Assembly (NCBI GenBank): GCA_017406005.1
Contig: JAFQZI010000069.1
Span: forward strand, 1 to 64,000
DNA length: 64,000 bases
Reading direction: 5' to 3'
Source of the DNA: Oscillospiraceae bacterium
GTDB lineage: Bacteria > Bacillota > Clostridia > Oscillospirales > Oscillospiraceae
The notes under the pieces were generated by a model. That model saw only the letters and a program-made list of their open reading frames with translations. It made no database searches and was not told the origin of the DNA. Position numbers and translations under genes: made by a program. Below, one piece after another: positions 52,101 to 60,111 of the stretch. Each line of letters starts with the position of its first letter. The first letter of the stretch is position 1.

Positions 52101-53156
52101 TTATCTTGCCTCGCTCACGGGTTTGATATCAATCTTGTACCCTGTGAGCTTTGCTGCAAGGCGGGCATTCTGCCCTTCCTTGCCGATGGCGAGGGAGAGC
52201 TGATCATCCGGGACGATCACGCGGCAGCTCTTTCCATCCTCCGCCATTGTGACACTGACCACCTCTGACGGGGAAAGCGCGGCGGAAATATAATCTTCCG
52301 GAATATCGCTGTATTTGATAATGTCAATCTTCTCGCCACCGAGCTCGGAGACAATATTGGCAACGCGCCCGCCCTTGGGGCCGACGCATGAGCCGATCGG
52401 ATCGACATCGGGATCTTCCGAACGGACAGACATCTTTGTGCGGCTGCCGGCTTCGCGGGCAATGGACATGATTTCCACAGTACCATCGGAGATTTCCGGA
52501 ACTTCCAGCTCGAAGAGACGCTTCACGAGGCCGGGATGCGTCCTGCTGATGAGAACCTGCGGGCCGCGGGTGGAATTGCGGACCTCCACCACGTATACCT
52601 TGATCCGATCCCCTTCCTTCAGGGATTCCGTCTTGATCCTCTCGTTGGCCGCAAGGATCGCTTCCGTAAACTCACTGTTGGAAGAGATGCGGATGCCGAT
52701 GCTGCCTGACCTCTGATCGATATGGGAAACTACACCCGTCAGGATCTCATGTTCCTTGGAGGTGAATTCCTGATAAATCAGGCCGCGCTCTGCTTCGCGG
52801 ATGCCCTGAATAATAACCTGTTTTGCTGCCTGTGCAGCAATGCGGCCGAACTTCTTCGTCTCTACCGGGACGCGGATCGTATCGCCCTCTTTGGCGCGCC
52901 TGGAAATTTTTTTAGCTGCTTCGATCTGGATTTCATGCGAAGGATCGGAAACCTCTTCCACAGCGATTTTATTGATATGCATCTCAATCTGCTTTTTGTC
53001 TTCATCGAGGACGATTTCCACATTGTCTTCGCACTCCGGATTGTCACGCCGGAAAGCGGCAAGCATGGCCTGCCGGATCTTGTCATACATGTATTCCCGG
53101 GGAATACCTTTTTCCTTTTCAATGTCTTCAATCGCTTCAAAAAATTCTGCGTTCAT
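52101..53156 (-). CDS. nusA: Transcription termination/antitermination factor NusA
   Basis: 351 residues, the short Firmicute type without C-terminal acidic repeats. The N-terminal polymerase-binding domain (FFEAIEDIEKEKGIPREYMYD) is followed by S1 (about 130-205), KH1 (EVPEISDGTVEIMSIAREAGSRTK; DPIGSCVGPKGGR) and KH2 (GKEGQNARLAAKLTGYKI). It slows RNA polymerase and stimulates intrinsic termination, and may act on the hairpin in its own operon leader. Confidence 0.96.
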   Translation of the reverse strand: MNAEFFEAIEDIEKEKGIPREYMYDKIRQAMLAAFRRDNPECEDNVEIVLDEDKKQIEMHINKIAVEEVSDPSHEIQIEAAKKISRRAKEGDTIRVPVETKKFGRIAAQAAKQVIIQGIREAERGLIYQEFTSKEHEILTGVVSHIDQRSGSIGIRISSNSEFTEAILAANERIKTESLKEGDRIKVYVVEVRNSTRGPQVLISRTHPGLVKRLFELEVPEISDGTVEIMSIAREAGSRTKMSVRSEDPDVDPIGSCVGPKGGRVANIVSELGGEKIDIIKYSDIPEDYISAALSPSEVVSVTMAEDGKSCRVIVPDDQLSLAIGKEGQNARLAAKLTGYKIDIKPVSEAR

Positions 53157-53181
53157 TTCTTCCTGTCATCTCCCATTCTGA

Positions 53182-53637
53182 TTAAAACGAAACATGAAGC
53201 TTTACAAGCGCGACATCCGGCTTCTCAAACCGGATCTGCTTTTTCCCGCAGGAAAGCGTCACAGCCCCCTCTTCATACCTGTCCAGCGTGCCGACAAACG
53301 CCTTCCGGCCGTCGATCGGGCGGTAGGTACGCACTTCAACTTCACTGCCCAGAAAGGCTTCGAAATCGGATGGACGTTTGAGCTCACGCTCGGCACCTGC
53401 TGAAGAGACCTCAAAAACATAGCTGTCCGGAATCGGGTCGGCCTCGTCGAGGAGCTTGTCCATCGCACGGCTGATGGCTTCACAGTCATTGATCGATACA
53501 CCGCCGGGTTTGTCAATATACACGCGCAGATAATAGGACCCGGCTTCTTTGACGTATTCCACGTCCCACAGGGAGCAGCCCTCTTCCTCTACGACGCCTT
53601 TGGCAAGTTCCGTTACGGCTTCCGTAATTTTGCTCAT
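53182..53637 (-). CDS. rimP: Ribosome maturation factor RimP
   Basis: 151 residues from ATG 53637; an in-frame GTG at 53649 is an equally possible start because no strong ribosome binding site separates them. Family segments are LWDVEYVKEAGSYYLRVYIDK, GVSINDCEAISRAMDKLLDE and YVFEVSSAGAERELKRPSDF. It assists 30S assembly. It is the first gene of the nusA-infB operon and lies behind a promoter and a leader terminator. Confidence 0.94.
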   Translation of the reverse strand: MSKITEAVTELAKGVVEEEGCSLWDVEYVKEAGSYYLRVYIDKPGGVSINDCEAISRAMDKLLDEADPIPDSYVFEVSSAGAERELKRPSDFEAFLGSEVEVRTYRPIDGRKAFVGTLDRYEEGAVTLSCGKKQIRFEKPDVALVKLHVSF

Positions 53638-53673
53638 TGCTGTACTCACTTTCTTCTTTGGGGAAAAGCTCCG

Positions 53674-53699
53674 AAAAAAGAGAGGGCCGCGACCCTCTC
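53674..53699 (-). terminator. Intrinsic terminator in the rimP-nusA operon leader
   Basis: On the - strand GAGAGGG (53699-53693) pairs with CCCTCTC (53686-53680), followed by TTTTTT (53679-53674). It lies after the rimP promoter and before rimP, so it works as an attenuator. It also ends transcripts from the upstream solute-binding-protein operon. Confidence 0.85.
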
Positions 53700-53725
53700 A
53701 TACAAGCTTATACCTTACTTTGTTT

Positions 53726-53754
53726 ACTATAGCACCATATTCTGTGCTTTGCAA
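53726..53754 (-). promoter_or_regulatory. Promoter of the rimP-nusA-infB operon
   Basis: TTGCAA (53754-53749) and TATAGT (53731-53726) on the - strand with a 17-bp spacer. The leader would be about 80 bases and contains the terminator. Confidence 0.75.
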
Positions 53755-53788
53755 GACTTTTTTTCGGAAAATACTGTGATATCGGCAA

Positions 53789-54673
53789 TTAATGGCAGTT
53801 ATAGTAGAGAATGGCGGTGCTGTCGGTAAGGATAGCATCACATTTTCCGGCATAGAGGTAATTGAAACATTCCATGGTGCCTCCAACCAGGCGGATCACA
53901 TTCCCGAGGCGGGAAGCTAGTCGGGCATCGGAATTCAGGGCATTGAGCGCTTCCACCGTGGAGGGCATGGCAAGGGTTTTGCCTTTCAGGCTGACAGAGA
54001 GGGAACTGTCCCGCGCGGCGATTACGATCTGGTTGTCGACATAGGGGCCGTAACGGGCATAATCTCCTCGTGCAACTTCTTTTTCATTGAGTGCGATGCC
54101 GCCCCAGGCGCAATCGATATTTCCGGAGGCCAGTTCATCATAGACTTTTTCCTTTTCGATTACCTGCTCTTTGAGTGTCCAGCCGAGGAGATCCGTTACG
54201 GCGATGGCAAGCTCGATATCGAACCCCCAGAGTGTGCCGTTTGAACTGTATACAAAAGGAAAAGAGTTGACATCAACGCCGATGATAAACGTTTTGTCCT
54301 TGGGTACGGCGAGATTCTCCAGGGCAGTGGCATCCTTTTCAAAGGTGATGACCCTGCTGCCCAGCCACTTCATGGCAAGCTCGTCCACCTTCCCCTGTGC
54401 AGCGAGAACCTTGATTGCGGCGACGACATAATAGATCGTAGGATCATTATTGCGGAAGGCCAGAGAATACTGCTGTTCCTGCAGTGTCTGGATCGCTTTG
54501 ACGCCGTACGCTGTTCCTCTTTGGCAGGCGAGCAGCGGCAGGCAAAGGCTGAGCACCAACATCAGACAAAGCAGGCGCTTCCACCCGAGGCTTCGCCCGG
54601 AGGGCTCAGTGCTTCGGTTTATAATGGTTTCCGGTACCTGTAAATCTGGTTTTTTCCTGCGGTTTTTCTTCAT
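53789..54673 (-). CDS. Lipoprotein resembling a circularly permuted solute-binding protein (SBP_bac_3 type)
   Basis: 294 residues from ATG 54673; this is the nearest standard start that includes the whole signal peptide, but it overlaps the upstream gene by 68 bases and has a weak binding site. The lipobox is PLLAC (Cys about residue 50). After it, QQYSLAFRNNDPTIYY ... LAAQGKVDELAMKWLG looks like the C-terminal end of amino-acid-type binding proteins. Only then comes what is normally the N-terminal start (FIIGVDVNSFPFVY ... WGFDIELAIAVTDLLGW), then the second lobe, and the protein stops at GKCDAILTDSTAILYY. No permease or ATPase gene is adjacent, so it may sense a ligand rather than import it. 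Confidence 0.7.
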   Translation of the reverse strand: MKKNRRKKPDLQVPETIINRSTEPSGRSLGWKRLLCLMLVLSLCLPLLACQRGTAYGVKAIQTLQEQQYSLAFRNNDPTIYYVVAAIKVLAAQGKVDELAMKWLGSRVITFEKDATALENLAVPKDKTFIIGVDVNSFPFVYSSNGTLWGFDIELAIAVTDLLGWTLKEQVIEKEKVYDELASGNIDCAWGGIALNEKEVARGDYARYGPYVDNQIVIAARDSSLSVSLKGKTLAMPSTVEALNALNSDARLASRLGNVIRLVGGTMECFNYLYAGKCDAILTDSTAILYYNCH

Positions 54674-56180
54674 AGACTTCCGTGTCGTATGCGCTGTAAT
54701 TGCCGTAGCCATAATCCGTCTGAAAATCCTTATAGTCGCTCTGATCCAGGAAGGTGTCATTTTCCAGGTAGTCGCCATCGGTGAGATATTCATCCGGTTC
54801 TTCACCCTGCGTTTCGGCTCCCCTCACGGGAGGCTGCGGTTCTTCATAATTCTCATCCTCATAGCCCTCATTATGATAATAACTGGGTTCGCGGTGAGGG
54901 TTCCGCCTGACTTCAGGCGGCTCGAGATATTCATCGTCACCGCTGTCAACAGCGTCTGCCTCAAAACCGTCTTCCGGCTCAGCCGCAGCCTTGCGGCGGC
55001 GTTTCCCGTTGAGGATCACCAGCAGCAGCGCAAGCCCGACGATAAAAACGGCAAGGCCGGCAATCAGGATGGTCTTCTGCGTGTCTCCGATGCCGGAAGC
55101 CTTATCCGTCTGGGGTGCACTCGGTGCCGCGATTACAGCGGAAGGGGCCTGGGTGGGAGCGGCTGTCGGAGCCGGAGTAGAGACGACAACGGCCTCGGCG
55201 GCCTTGCGCGCCTCCTCTTCCCGGGCAAGCCTCTCCTGCTCTTCCCGGACAAGTCTTTCGGCCTCTTCCTGCTGCAGGCGCAGCTGCTCGGCTTCATAGG
55301 CGTCAACTTTTCCGTCAAGCTCGAGCGCATAGTCCGTAAACATCTTGGCCAGGTCGCCGATGCGCTTGTTGAAGTTCTCCATATTTACCGACATGATGGT
55401 AAGCGCAATCGGATTCGGGGTATAGATGATGCCGCCGACGTGGTTGTTGTTTTTTGCGGGATATGCCTTGACCTCTTCAAAGGCACCATACTTCTGGGCC
55501 ACATCATACGTTCCCTCAAGGTAGGTGCGGAGATAGGCGCCGGGCTGTGCCTGTTTCATGAAGTCCAGAACGTGGGGGTACTGGTCAGCGTTGTTGTAGA
55601 GCGTTTTCAGCACCTGGGTGAAGAACTCCACATTGTAATAGCTGTAGTCAAAGAAGTCCTGGTTGAAGTAGCTCTTCGGCAGATCCGTATACTTGATGAT
55701 CTGATCCGCGCATTTGCCAGCATATGTGCCGCCCATCCATTCCACCATGGCGTGGCCGGTGTTGTTGTTGGAATCCACCAGTGATCTGCGTTCCAGCGTT
55801 TCCAGCGTGCCGGAAGAATACTGGTTTTCAAAATAGGTGTCCTGCGAGATCTCTCCCGCAAGCTCCCGCTCGGCAAGGAGCATCGCCACCGGCACCTTGT
55901 ACATACTAGCGCTGTAATACCATTTGTCTGCGTTGTAATACCAGGTGTCGCCGGTCTTCAGATAGCAGAAGCCCACACTGATGCTTCTGCTCTGTTTGTC
56001 GAGGCCGTACTCCGCCACAAAGTCATCCATCATCTTCTGCAGCTCGGCAGGATCGATCAGGGCGGGAGCTACGGCGGGAGATGCCGGGGAAACAGTTTCG
56101 GCAGCAAAGGCATGTGCTCCCAGGGAACAAAGCAGCACAACTGCTGTCAGCAAAGCGGTAAATCTTATTCTCATTTTCAT
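54606..56180 (-). CDS. Membrane-anchored serine hydrolase (beta-lactamase/transpeptidase-like) with tyrosine-rich cytoplasmic tail
   Basis: 524 residues. A signal peptide (cleavage near AFAAE) is followed by a class-A-type serine hydrolase domain (about 45-285). The SxxK motif is SMYK (S92, K95). The SDN position looks like SNN (137-139) and the KTG position KYG (230-232), so true beta-lactamase activity is doubtful. A charged coiled coil (about 288-332), an Ala/Pro/Thr linker and a helix at 369-391 follow. The tail (392-524) is cytoplasmic, acidic, and has about 14 Tyr, many next to Asp or Glu. It lies between the lectin-like gene and the permuted binding protein. Wall binding or remodelling is plausible. 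Confidence 0.8.
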   Translation of the reverse strand: MKMRIRFTALLTAVVLLCSLGAHAFAAETVSPASPAVAPALIDPAELQKMMDDFVAEYGLDKQSRSISVGFCYLKTGDTWYYNADKWYYSASMYKVPVAMLLAERELAGEISQDTYFENQYSSGTLETLERRSLVDSNNNTGHAMVEWMGGTYAGKCADQIIKYTDLPKSYFNQDFFDYSYYNVEFFTQVLKTLYNNADQYPHVLDFMKQAQPGAYLRTYLEGTYDVAQKYGAFEEVKAYPAKNNNHVGGIIYTPNPIALTIMSVNMENFNKRIGDLAKMFTDYALELDGKVDAYEAEQLRLQQEEAERLVREEQERLAREEEARKAAEAVVVSTPAPTAAPTQAPSAVIAAPSAPQTDKASGIGDTQKTILIAGLAVFIVGLALLLVILNGKRRRKAAAEPEDGFEADAVDSGDDEYLEPPEVRRNPHREPSYYHNEGYEDENYEEPQPPVRGAETQGEEPDEYLTDGDYLENDTFLDQSDYKDFQTDYGYGNYSAYDTEVYEEKPQEKTRFTGTGNHYKPKH

Positions 56181-56215
56181 AGGATTCTCACCTTTTCCGT
56201 CGTATTTCCGGATAA

Positions 56216-57325
56216 TTATTCAAATTCGCAGACATACCCGATCTGCCCGCTGTACATACCGGGATAATCTCTCACAGGATCGTTGCGGCTGTCGTTATAG
56301 ACCCAGGCACTGTTAAAATGCCAGAGGAGGAGATAATCTTCAGAGACCTTGTCTCCGCTGTCATACATCGATGGCTCTCCAGCCCCCCAGGCGTAGAAAG
56401 TCACGGTTTCACCGTTTTCCCAAACGAGCTCACCGTTCTCGCGATGGCAGCCGAGCCAAACCTTTTCAATGCCGTTCTGTTGGGCAAGTGCAACCACCTT
56501 GCGGAGTTCTTCCTCATTCCGCACCACAGCGAGGTATCCGCCCTTCTCTTTGCATGCCTGCTGGGCTTCCGTCCAGCTCTTGTCTTCTTTGAAGAACTGA
56601 TAGGTATGCTCGTGCGAAGCCTGTCCTTCATCGGTTCCTTCTGCCCCGGTCTCACCGCCCTCTTCAACGGGTTCCGGCGTGCGCGTGTCAGATAGGATCA
56701 CGATAGGATCGGCGGGAGGGATGACCTGGACATCATCCCCATCAGGATCGGGCGTCGGAACAACAAAATCAGGAGAAAGGGTAACCTCTGGGTAAGCCTC
56801 TTCCTGTTTATCCTCACCTTCCCCACCGGCTGTTGGCTCCGTCGTAGCAGCCGTGCCCGTCTCTACAACGGCGGCTCGCTCCCGCTGGAGGCGAAGATCT
56901 TCAAACATCTTGGTATAGACCAGCGCCCCGACGACTAAAACGGCAATCAACACCAGCGCCACGATAACCGGTGCAAGGCTGCGTTTTTTTGACGCCTCTT
57001 TGATTTTTTTCTCCCGTTCCAGTTTCTGGGCACGGTTCTGTTTTGCCGTGGCCTCGGTGCTCCGGCGGTTATCCGGTACAGCCTTTTCTACCCTGCTGCC
57101 AGAAGCTGACGTGTCGGAGACCTTTTTTGCTCTCGGAGGCGGTGCCGGAGAGGCATAGGCAGGGCCATCCCCCGCACTGTCCTTTTTTCCTCCGCCCCTG
57201 GGTGACTCTTTCCGATCGCTTTCCTCATAATCATTGAGGATTTCGGCCATCATTTTTTCTATATCGCTCATTTCATCTTCGCTTTTGCGGAAGAGTTCTT
57301 CAGGATCCAGATTGTTTTTCGCCAT
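56216..57325 (-). CDS. Type II membrane protein with extracellular C-type-lectin-like domain
   Basis: 369 residues. A cytoplasmic N-terminal region (1-115) is acidic then basic. One transmembrane helix lies at about 117-137, followed by an acidic Pro/Thr/Glu-rich spacer to about 238. Residues 240-369 fit a C-type-lectin-like fold: SWTEAQQACKEKGGYLAVVRN, then VWLGCHRENGELVWENGE, the GEPS loop, WVYND and IGYVCEFE. Cys258 and Cys366 would form the long-range disulfide. Bacterial examples are few and ligand binding cannot be predicted; only part of the calcium-site pattern (EPS, ND) is seen. It is the first gene of the three-gene envelope operon. Confidence 0.8.
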   Translation of the reverse strand: MAKNNLDPEELFRKSEDEMSDIEKMMAEILNDYEESDRKESPRGGGKKDSAGDGPAYASPAPPPRAKKVSDTSASGSRVEKAVPDNRRSTEATAKQNRAQKLEREKKIKEASKKRSLAPVIVALVLIAVLVVGALVYTKMFEDLRLQRERAAVVETGTAATTEPTAGGEGEDKQEEAYPEVTLSPDFVVPTPDPDGDDVQVIPPADPIVILSDTRTPEPVEEGGETGAEGTDEGQASHEHTYQFFKEDKSWTEAQQACKEKGGYLAVVRNEEELRKVVALAQQNGIEKVWLGCHRENGELVWENGETVTFYAWGAGEPSMYDSGDKVSEDYLLLWHFNSAWVYNDSRNDPVRDYPGMYSGQIGYVCEFE

Positions 57326-57365
57326 CTATCGTGTCCTCCCATTCCTGCAGGATAGAATATTCCCA

Positions 57366-57405
57366 TTGTTTCTGTTATCCTATCACAGAAACAAAATTAT
57401 GTCAA
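57366..57405 (-). promoter_or_regulatory. Promoter and inverted-repeat operator of the lectin-hydrolase operon
   Basis: On the - strand, perfect TTGACA (57405-57400) and TAGGAT (57382-57377) are spaced by 17 bp. A perfect 10-bp inverted repeat, TTGTTTCTGT (57366-57375) and ACAGAAACAA (57385-57394), brackets the -10 box. It is well placed for a repressor or activator; the cognate regulator is unknown. Confidence 0.7.
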
Positions 57406-57444
57406 CGTAATCCTTTTGTAAACCCAAAAACCACCCGCTTTTTC

Positions 57445-57473
57445 TTGTTCAATCGGCCGGTTTGTGATAGAAT
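57445..57473 (+). promoter_or_regulatory. Promoter of the NlpC/P60 gene
   Basis: TTGTTC (57445-57450) and TAGAAT (57468-57473) with a 17-bp spacer. It is divergent from the lectin operon promoter, 40 bases away. Confidence 0.65.
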
Positions 57474-57505
57474 AGCCGCATAAACTGACTGAAAGGAGCG
57501 CCGCC

Positions 57506-58663
57506 GTGAAGAAAAAGCTGATTCCGATTCTGATCGTCCTTCTCGCCGCGCTCATTTCTGCGTCTTCCTGCACGCCTTTTCGCCCTGCATCACCGCCGGA
57601 AGCCGCAATCCCCTCTCCCACAGCGAAGGCTTCTCCTGATCCGACTCCGACACCTTCTCCGATTCCAACGGCTTCTCCCTCTCCCACGCCGGAGCCCACC
57701 CCAACCCCGTACGAGGGGGATCTTATCGTGCAGTATGCGCTGCAGTTTGACGGATATCGGTATAATTACGGTGGGCAGGATCCTTCCACGGGGTTTGATT
57801 GCTCCGGCCTTGTCTATTATGTTTTCAAACAGTTCGGATACAAACTCAACCGCGTGGCTGCAGATCAGGCGCTGAACGGGATCGAAGTGAAAGATCGGGA
57901 AGCCCTGCTCCCCGGAGACCTTGTCTGTTTTTCCTGGATTACGAAGTCTTATATCAACCACGTCGGGATCTACATTGGGGATGGAAAGTTCATCCACGCG
58001 ATGGACTCTGCAAATGACGTGCTTGTCACCAGCCTGGACGAATATCTGAAAACACACCGCTGTACCATGCGCCGCATTGTGGGAGCGGAGGAAAAGCTGA
58101 CCCTTGCCCAGATCGAGGAGCGCGAACGCAGAGATGCCGAAGCGCTTGCCTGGCAGATGGCAGAGGAAGAACGAATCGCTGCCGAACAGGCAAAAAACGC
58201 TTCTCCGACTCCGACTCCCCCTCCGGCCTATCTTCCGGACAGCAGCGGCGGGATGTCAAAAGAAGAAGCGGAAGCACAGCACCGTAAGGAGATCGAAGAT
58301 GCCTGGCGGGAAATCTGGGGAGAAGAGTCCTCCTCTGCCGACGAATCGGAATCGCCTGCCGATTCACCGGAAGAATCCGGAGCAAAAACTCCCACCGCTG
58401 AAGAGTCTCCTTCCGGAGAGTCTGCGCCTACAGAACCTTCCGATCCGGATCCGGCACTGGCTGAGCCCTCCGTCCCGGATCCTTCCCTTTCGGAACCCTC
58501 TGCCCCTGATTCTTCTCTTGCTGAGCCTTCTGCTCCGGATGTCTCTCCGGCCGAACCTTCTGCCCAGAATTCCGTCCCCGATCTGGACTCTGCGGAAGAC
58601 TACTCTCCCGACCGCACAGAGCTTCCTCCCCCTGACGAATTCACCATAAGGATCTCCGGATAA
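57506..58663 (+). CDS. NlpC/P60 family cell-wall peptidase, lipoprotein
   Basis: 385 residues with a GTG start; AAAGGAG lies upstream at good spacing. A signal peptide ends in SASSC, a possible lipobox (Cys22). A Pro/Thr/Ser-rich linker precedes the NlpC/P60 domain (about 75-195): catalytic Cys in FDCSGLVYYVF, His in NHVGIYIGDGKFIHAM. Such enzymes cut gamma-D-glutamyl-diaminopimelate bonds or related links in peptidoglycan. A charged helical region follows, then a Ser/Pro/Glu/Asp-rich tail (about 275-360) with degenerate repeats of the type A-E-P-S-x-P-D. It is divergent from the lectin-hydrolase operon. Confidence 0.88.
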   Translation: MKKKLIPILIVLLAALISASSCTPFRPASPPEAAIPSPTAKASPDPTPTPSPIPTASPSPTPEPTPTPYEGDLIVQYALQFDGYRYNYGGQDPSTGFDCSGLVYYVFKQFGYKLNRVAADQALNGIEVKDREALLPGDLVCFSWITKSYINHVGIYIGDGKFIHAMDSANDVLVTSLDEYLKTHRCTMRRIVGAEEKLTLAQIEERERRDAEALAWQMAEEERIAAEQAKNASPTPTPPPAYLPDSSGGMSKEEAEAQHRKEIEDAWREIWGEESSSADESESPADSPEESGAKTPTAEESPSGESAPTEPSDPDPALAEPSVPDPSLSEPSAPDSSLAEPSAPDVSPAEPSAQNSVPDLDSAEDYSPDRTELPPPDEFTIRISG

Positions 58664-58668
58664 ATCTC

Positions 58669-58700
58669 AACTGCCGGCCATGAAACCATGGCCGGCAGTT
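58669..58700. terminator. Bidirectional hairpin between NlpC/P60 gene and nfnB
   Basis: AACTGCCGGCCATG (58669-58682) pairs perfectly over 14 bp with 58687-58700 around AAAC. It separates two convergent genes; T runs are weak on both sides. Confidence 0.75.
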
Positions 58701-58719
58701 ATTTCAGTTCCTCTATTCT

Positions 58720-60111
58720 TTACGCTTTGCTCTTGATATACTCGTCGATGCTCCTCGCACCGGTTTTCCCGGCGCCCATCGCAAGAATGACTGTGGCGGC
58801 ACCCGTCGCCGCGTCTCCCCCGCAGAAAATGCCTTCGCGGGAAGTCTTGCCGTTCTCGTCTGTCTCGATCGCGCCTTTTCTCGTGATGTTAAGATTCGGC
58901 GTTGTGGAGCGGATCAGCGGGTTCGGGCTCGTGCCGATGGCGATGATCACCGCGTCACATGGCAGAACCCAGTTGCTGCCTTCCACGGGGACCGGGCTTC
59001 TGCGGCCCTTTTCATCCGGTTCGCCGAGTTCCTGACGGATCAGCTCGATACCGGTGACACGTCCGTTTTCATCCCCGACGACCGAAACAGGATTGTTCAG
59101 CAGCTGGAACTCAATGCCCTCTGCCACCGCATGCTCCACTTCTTCCTTTCTGGCGGGAAGCTCATCCATACCGCGCCGATAGGTGATGTAGACATGCCCG
59201 TCTCCAAGGCGCTTGGCGACACGTGCAGCATCCATTGCGACGTTGCCTCCGCCGACAACCGCCACATTGTGGAAGTGCTTGAGCGGTGTATCGTAATCAT
59301 CACGATAGGCTTTCATGAGGTTGGTGCGGGTCAGAATCTCATTGGCGGAATAGACCCCCAACAGATTCTCGCCCGGAATATGCAGGAACTGCGGCAGGCC
59401 AGCGCCGGAGCCGATGTAGACCGCTTCGAACCCGTCTTCAAAAAGCTCGTCAACCGTTTCGCTCTTGCCGATGACTGCATTGTTCACGATTTTGACGCCC
59501 ATGGCAACCAGATTGTCGATCTCGACCTGGACGATCTCTTTCGGGAGACGAAACTGGGGAATGCCGTAAACCAAAACGCCGCCGCTCTTGTGGAAGGCCT
59601 CAAAAATCGTCACGTCATAGCCCATCTTGCGGAGGTCACCCGCGCAGGTGAGCCCGGACGGGCCCGACCCGATCACGGCAATCTTATGGCCGTTGGATTC
59701 CGGAACCACAATCGGAGCTTTCTCTTTCTTTGCATTGTGATAATCAGCCACAAAACGCTCCAGACGGCCGATGGCAACGCTCTCGCCTTTCTTGCCGCGG
59801 ATGCATTTGCTTTCGCACTGCTTTTCCTGCGGGCAGACACGGCCGCAAACGGCAGGGAGGGAGTTCGTGGAAGTAAGGATGTCATAAGCGGCATCAAAAT
59901 CACGCGCGACAACCTTCTCAATAAACTCCGGAATACGGACGGAAACAGGGCAGCCCGTCCTGCAGAGAGGATTGCGGCAGTTCAGGCATCGATTTGCCTC
60001 GGCAACTGCCAGCTCCTCGGAATAGCCGAGGGCAACCTCATCAAAGTTTCTGGCACGGACCTGCGGATCCTGTTCGGGCATGGGGTTCTTTGTCAAACTC
60101 ATATCAGCCAT
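58720..60111 (-). CDS. nfnB: NfnB-type/glutamate synthase small subunit-like flavoprotein
   Basis: 463 residues. The N-terminal ferredoxin-like domain has the cysteine sets CLNCRNPLCRTGCPV and CGRVCPQEKQCESKC for two [4Fe-4S] clusters. An FAD-binding GSGPSGLTCAG and an NADPH-binding GGGNVAMDAARVA follow, with FCGGDAATGAATVI near the end. Because an NfnA-type gene precedes it with an 8-base overlap, it most likely forms NADH-dependent reduced ferredoxin:NADP+ oxidoreductase, which couples ferredoxin and NAD(H) to NADP(H) by electron bifurcation. No glutamate synthase large subunit is nearby. Confidence 0.9.
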   Translation of the reverse strand: MADMSLTKNPMPEQDPQVRARNFDEVALGYSEELAVAEANRCLNCRNPLCRTGCPVSVRIPEFIEKVVARDFDAAYDILTSTNSLPAVCGRVCPQEKQCESKCIRGKKGESVAIGRLERFVADYHNAKKEKAPIVVPESNGHKIAVIGSGPSGLTCAGDLRKMGYDVTIFEAFHKSGGVLVYGIPQFRLPKEIVQVEIDNLVAMGVKIVNNAVIGKSETVDELFEDGFEAVYIGSGAGLPQFLHIPGENLLGVYSANEILTRTNLMKAYRDDYDTPLKHFHNVAVVGGGNVAMDAARVAKRLGDGHVYITYRRGMDELPARKEEVEHAVAEGIEFQLLNNPVSVVGDENGRVTGIELIRQELGEPDEKGRRSPVPVEGSNWVLPCDAVIIAIGTSPNPLIRSTTPNLNITRKGAIETDENGKTSREGIFCGGDAATGAATVILAMGAGKTGARSIDEYIKSKA

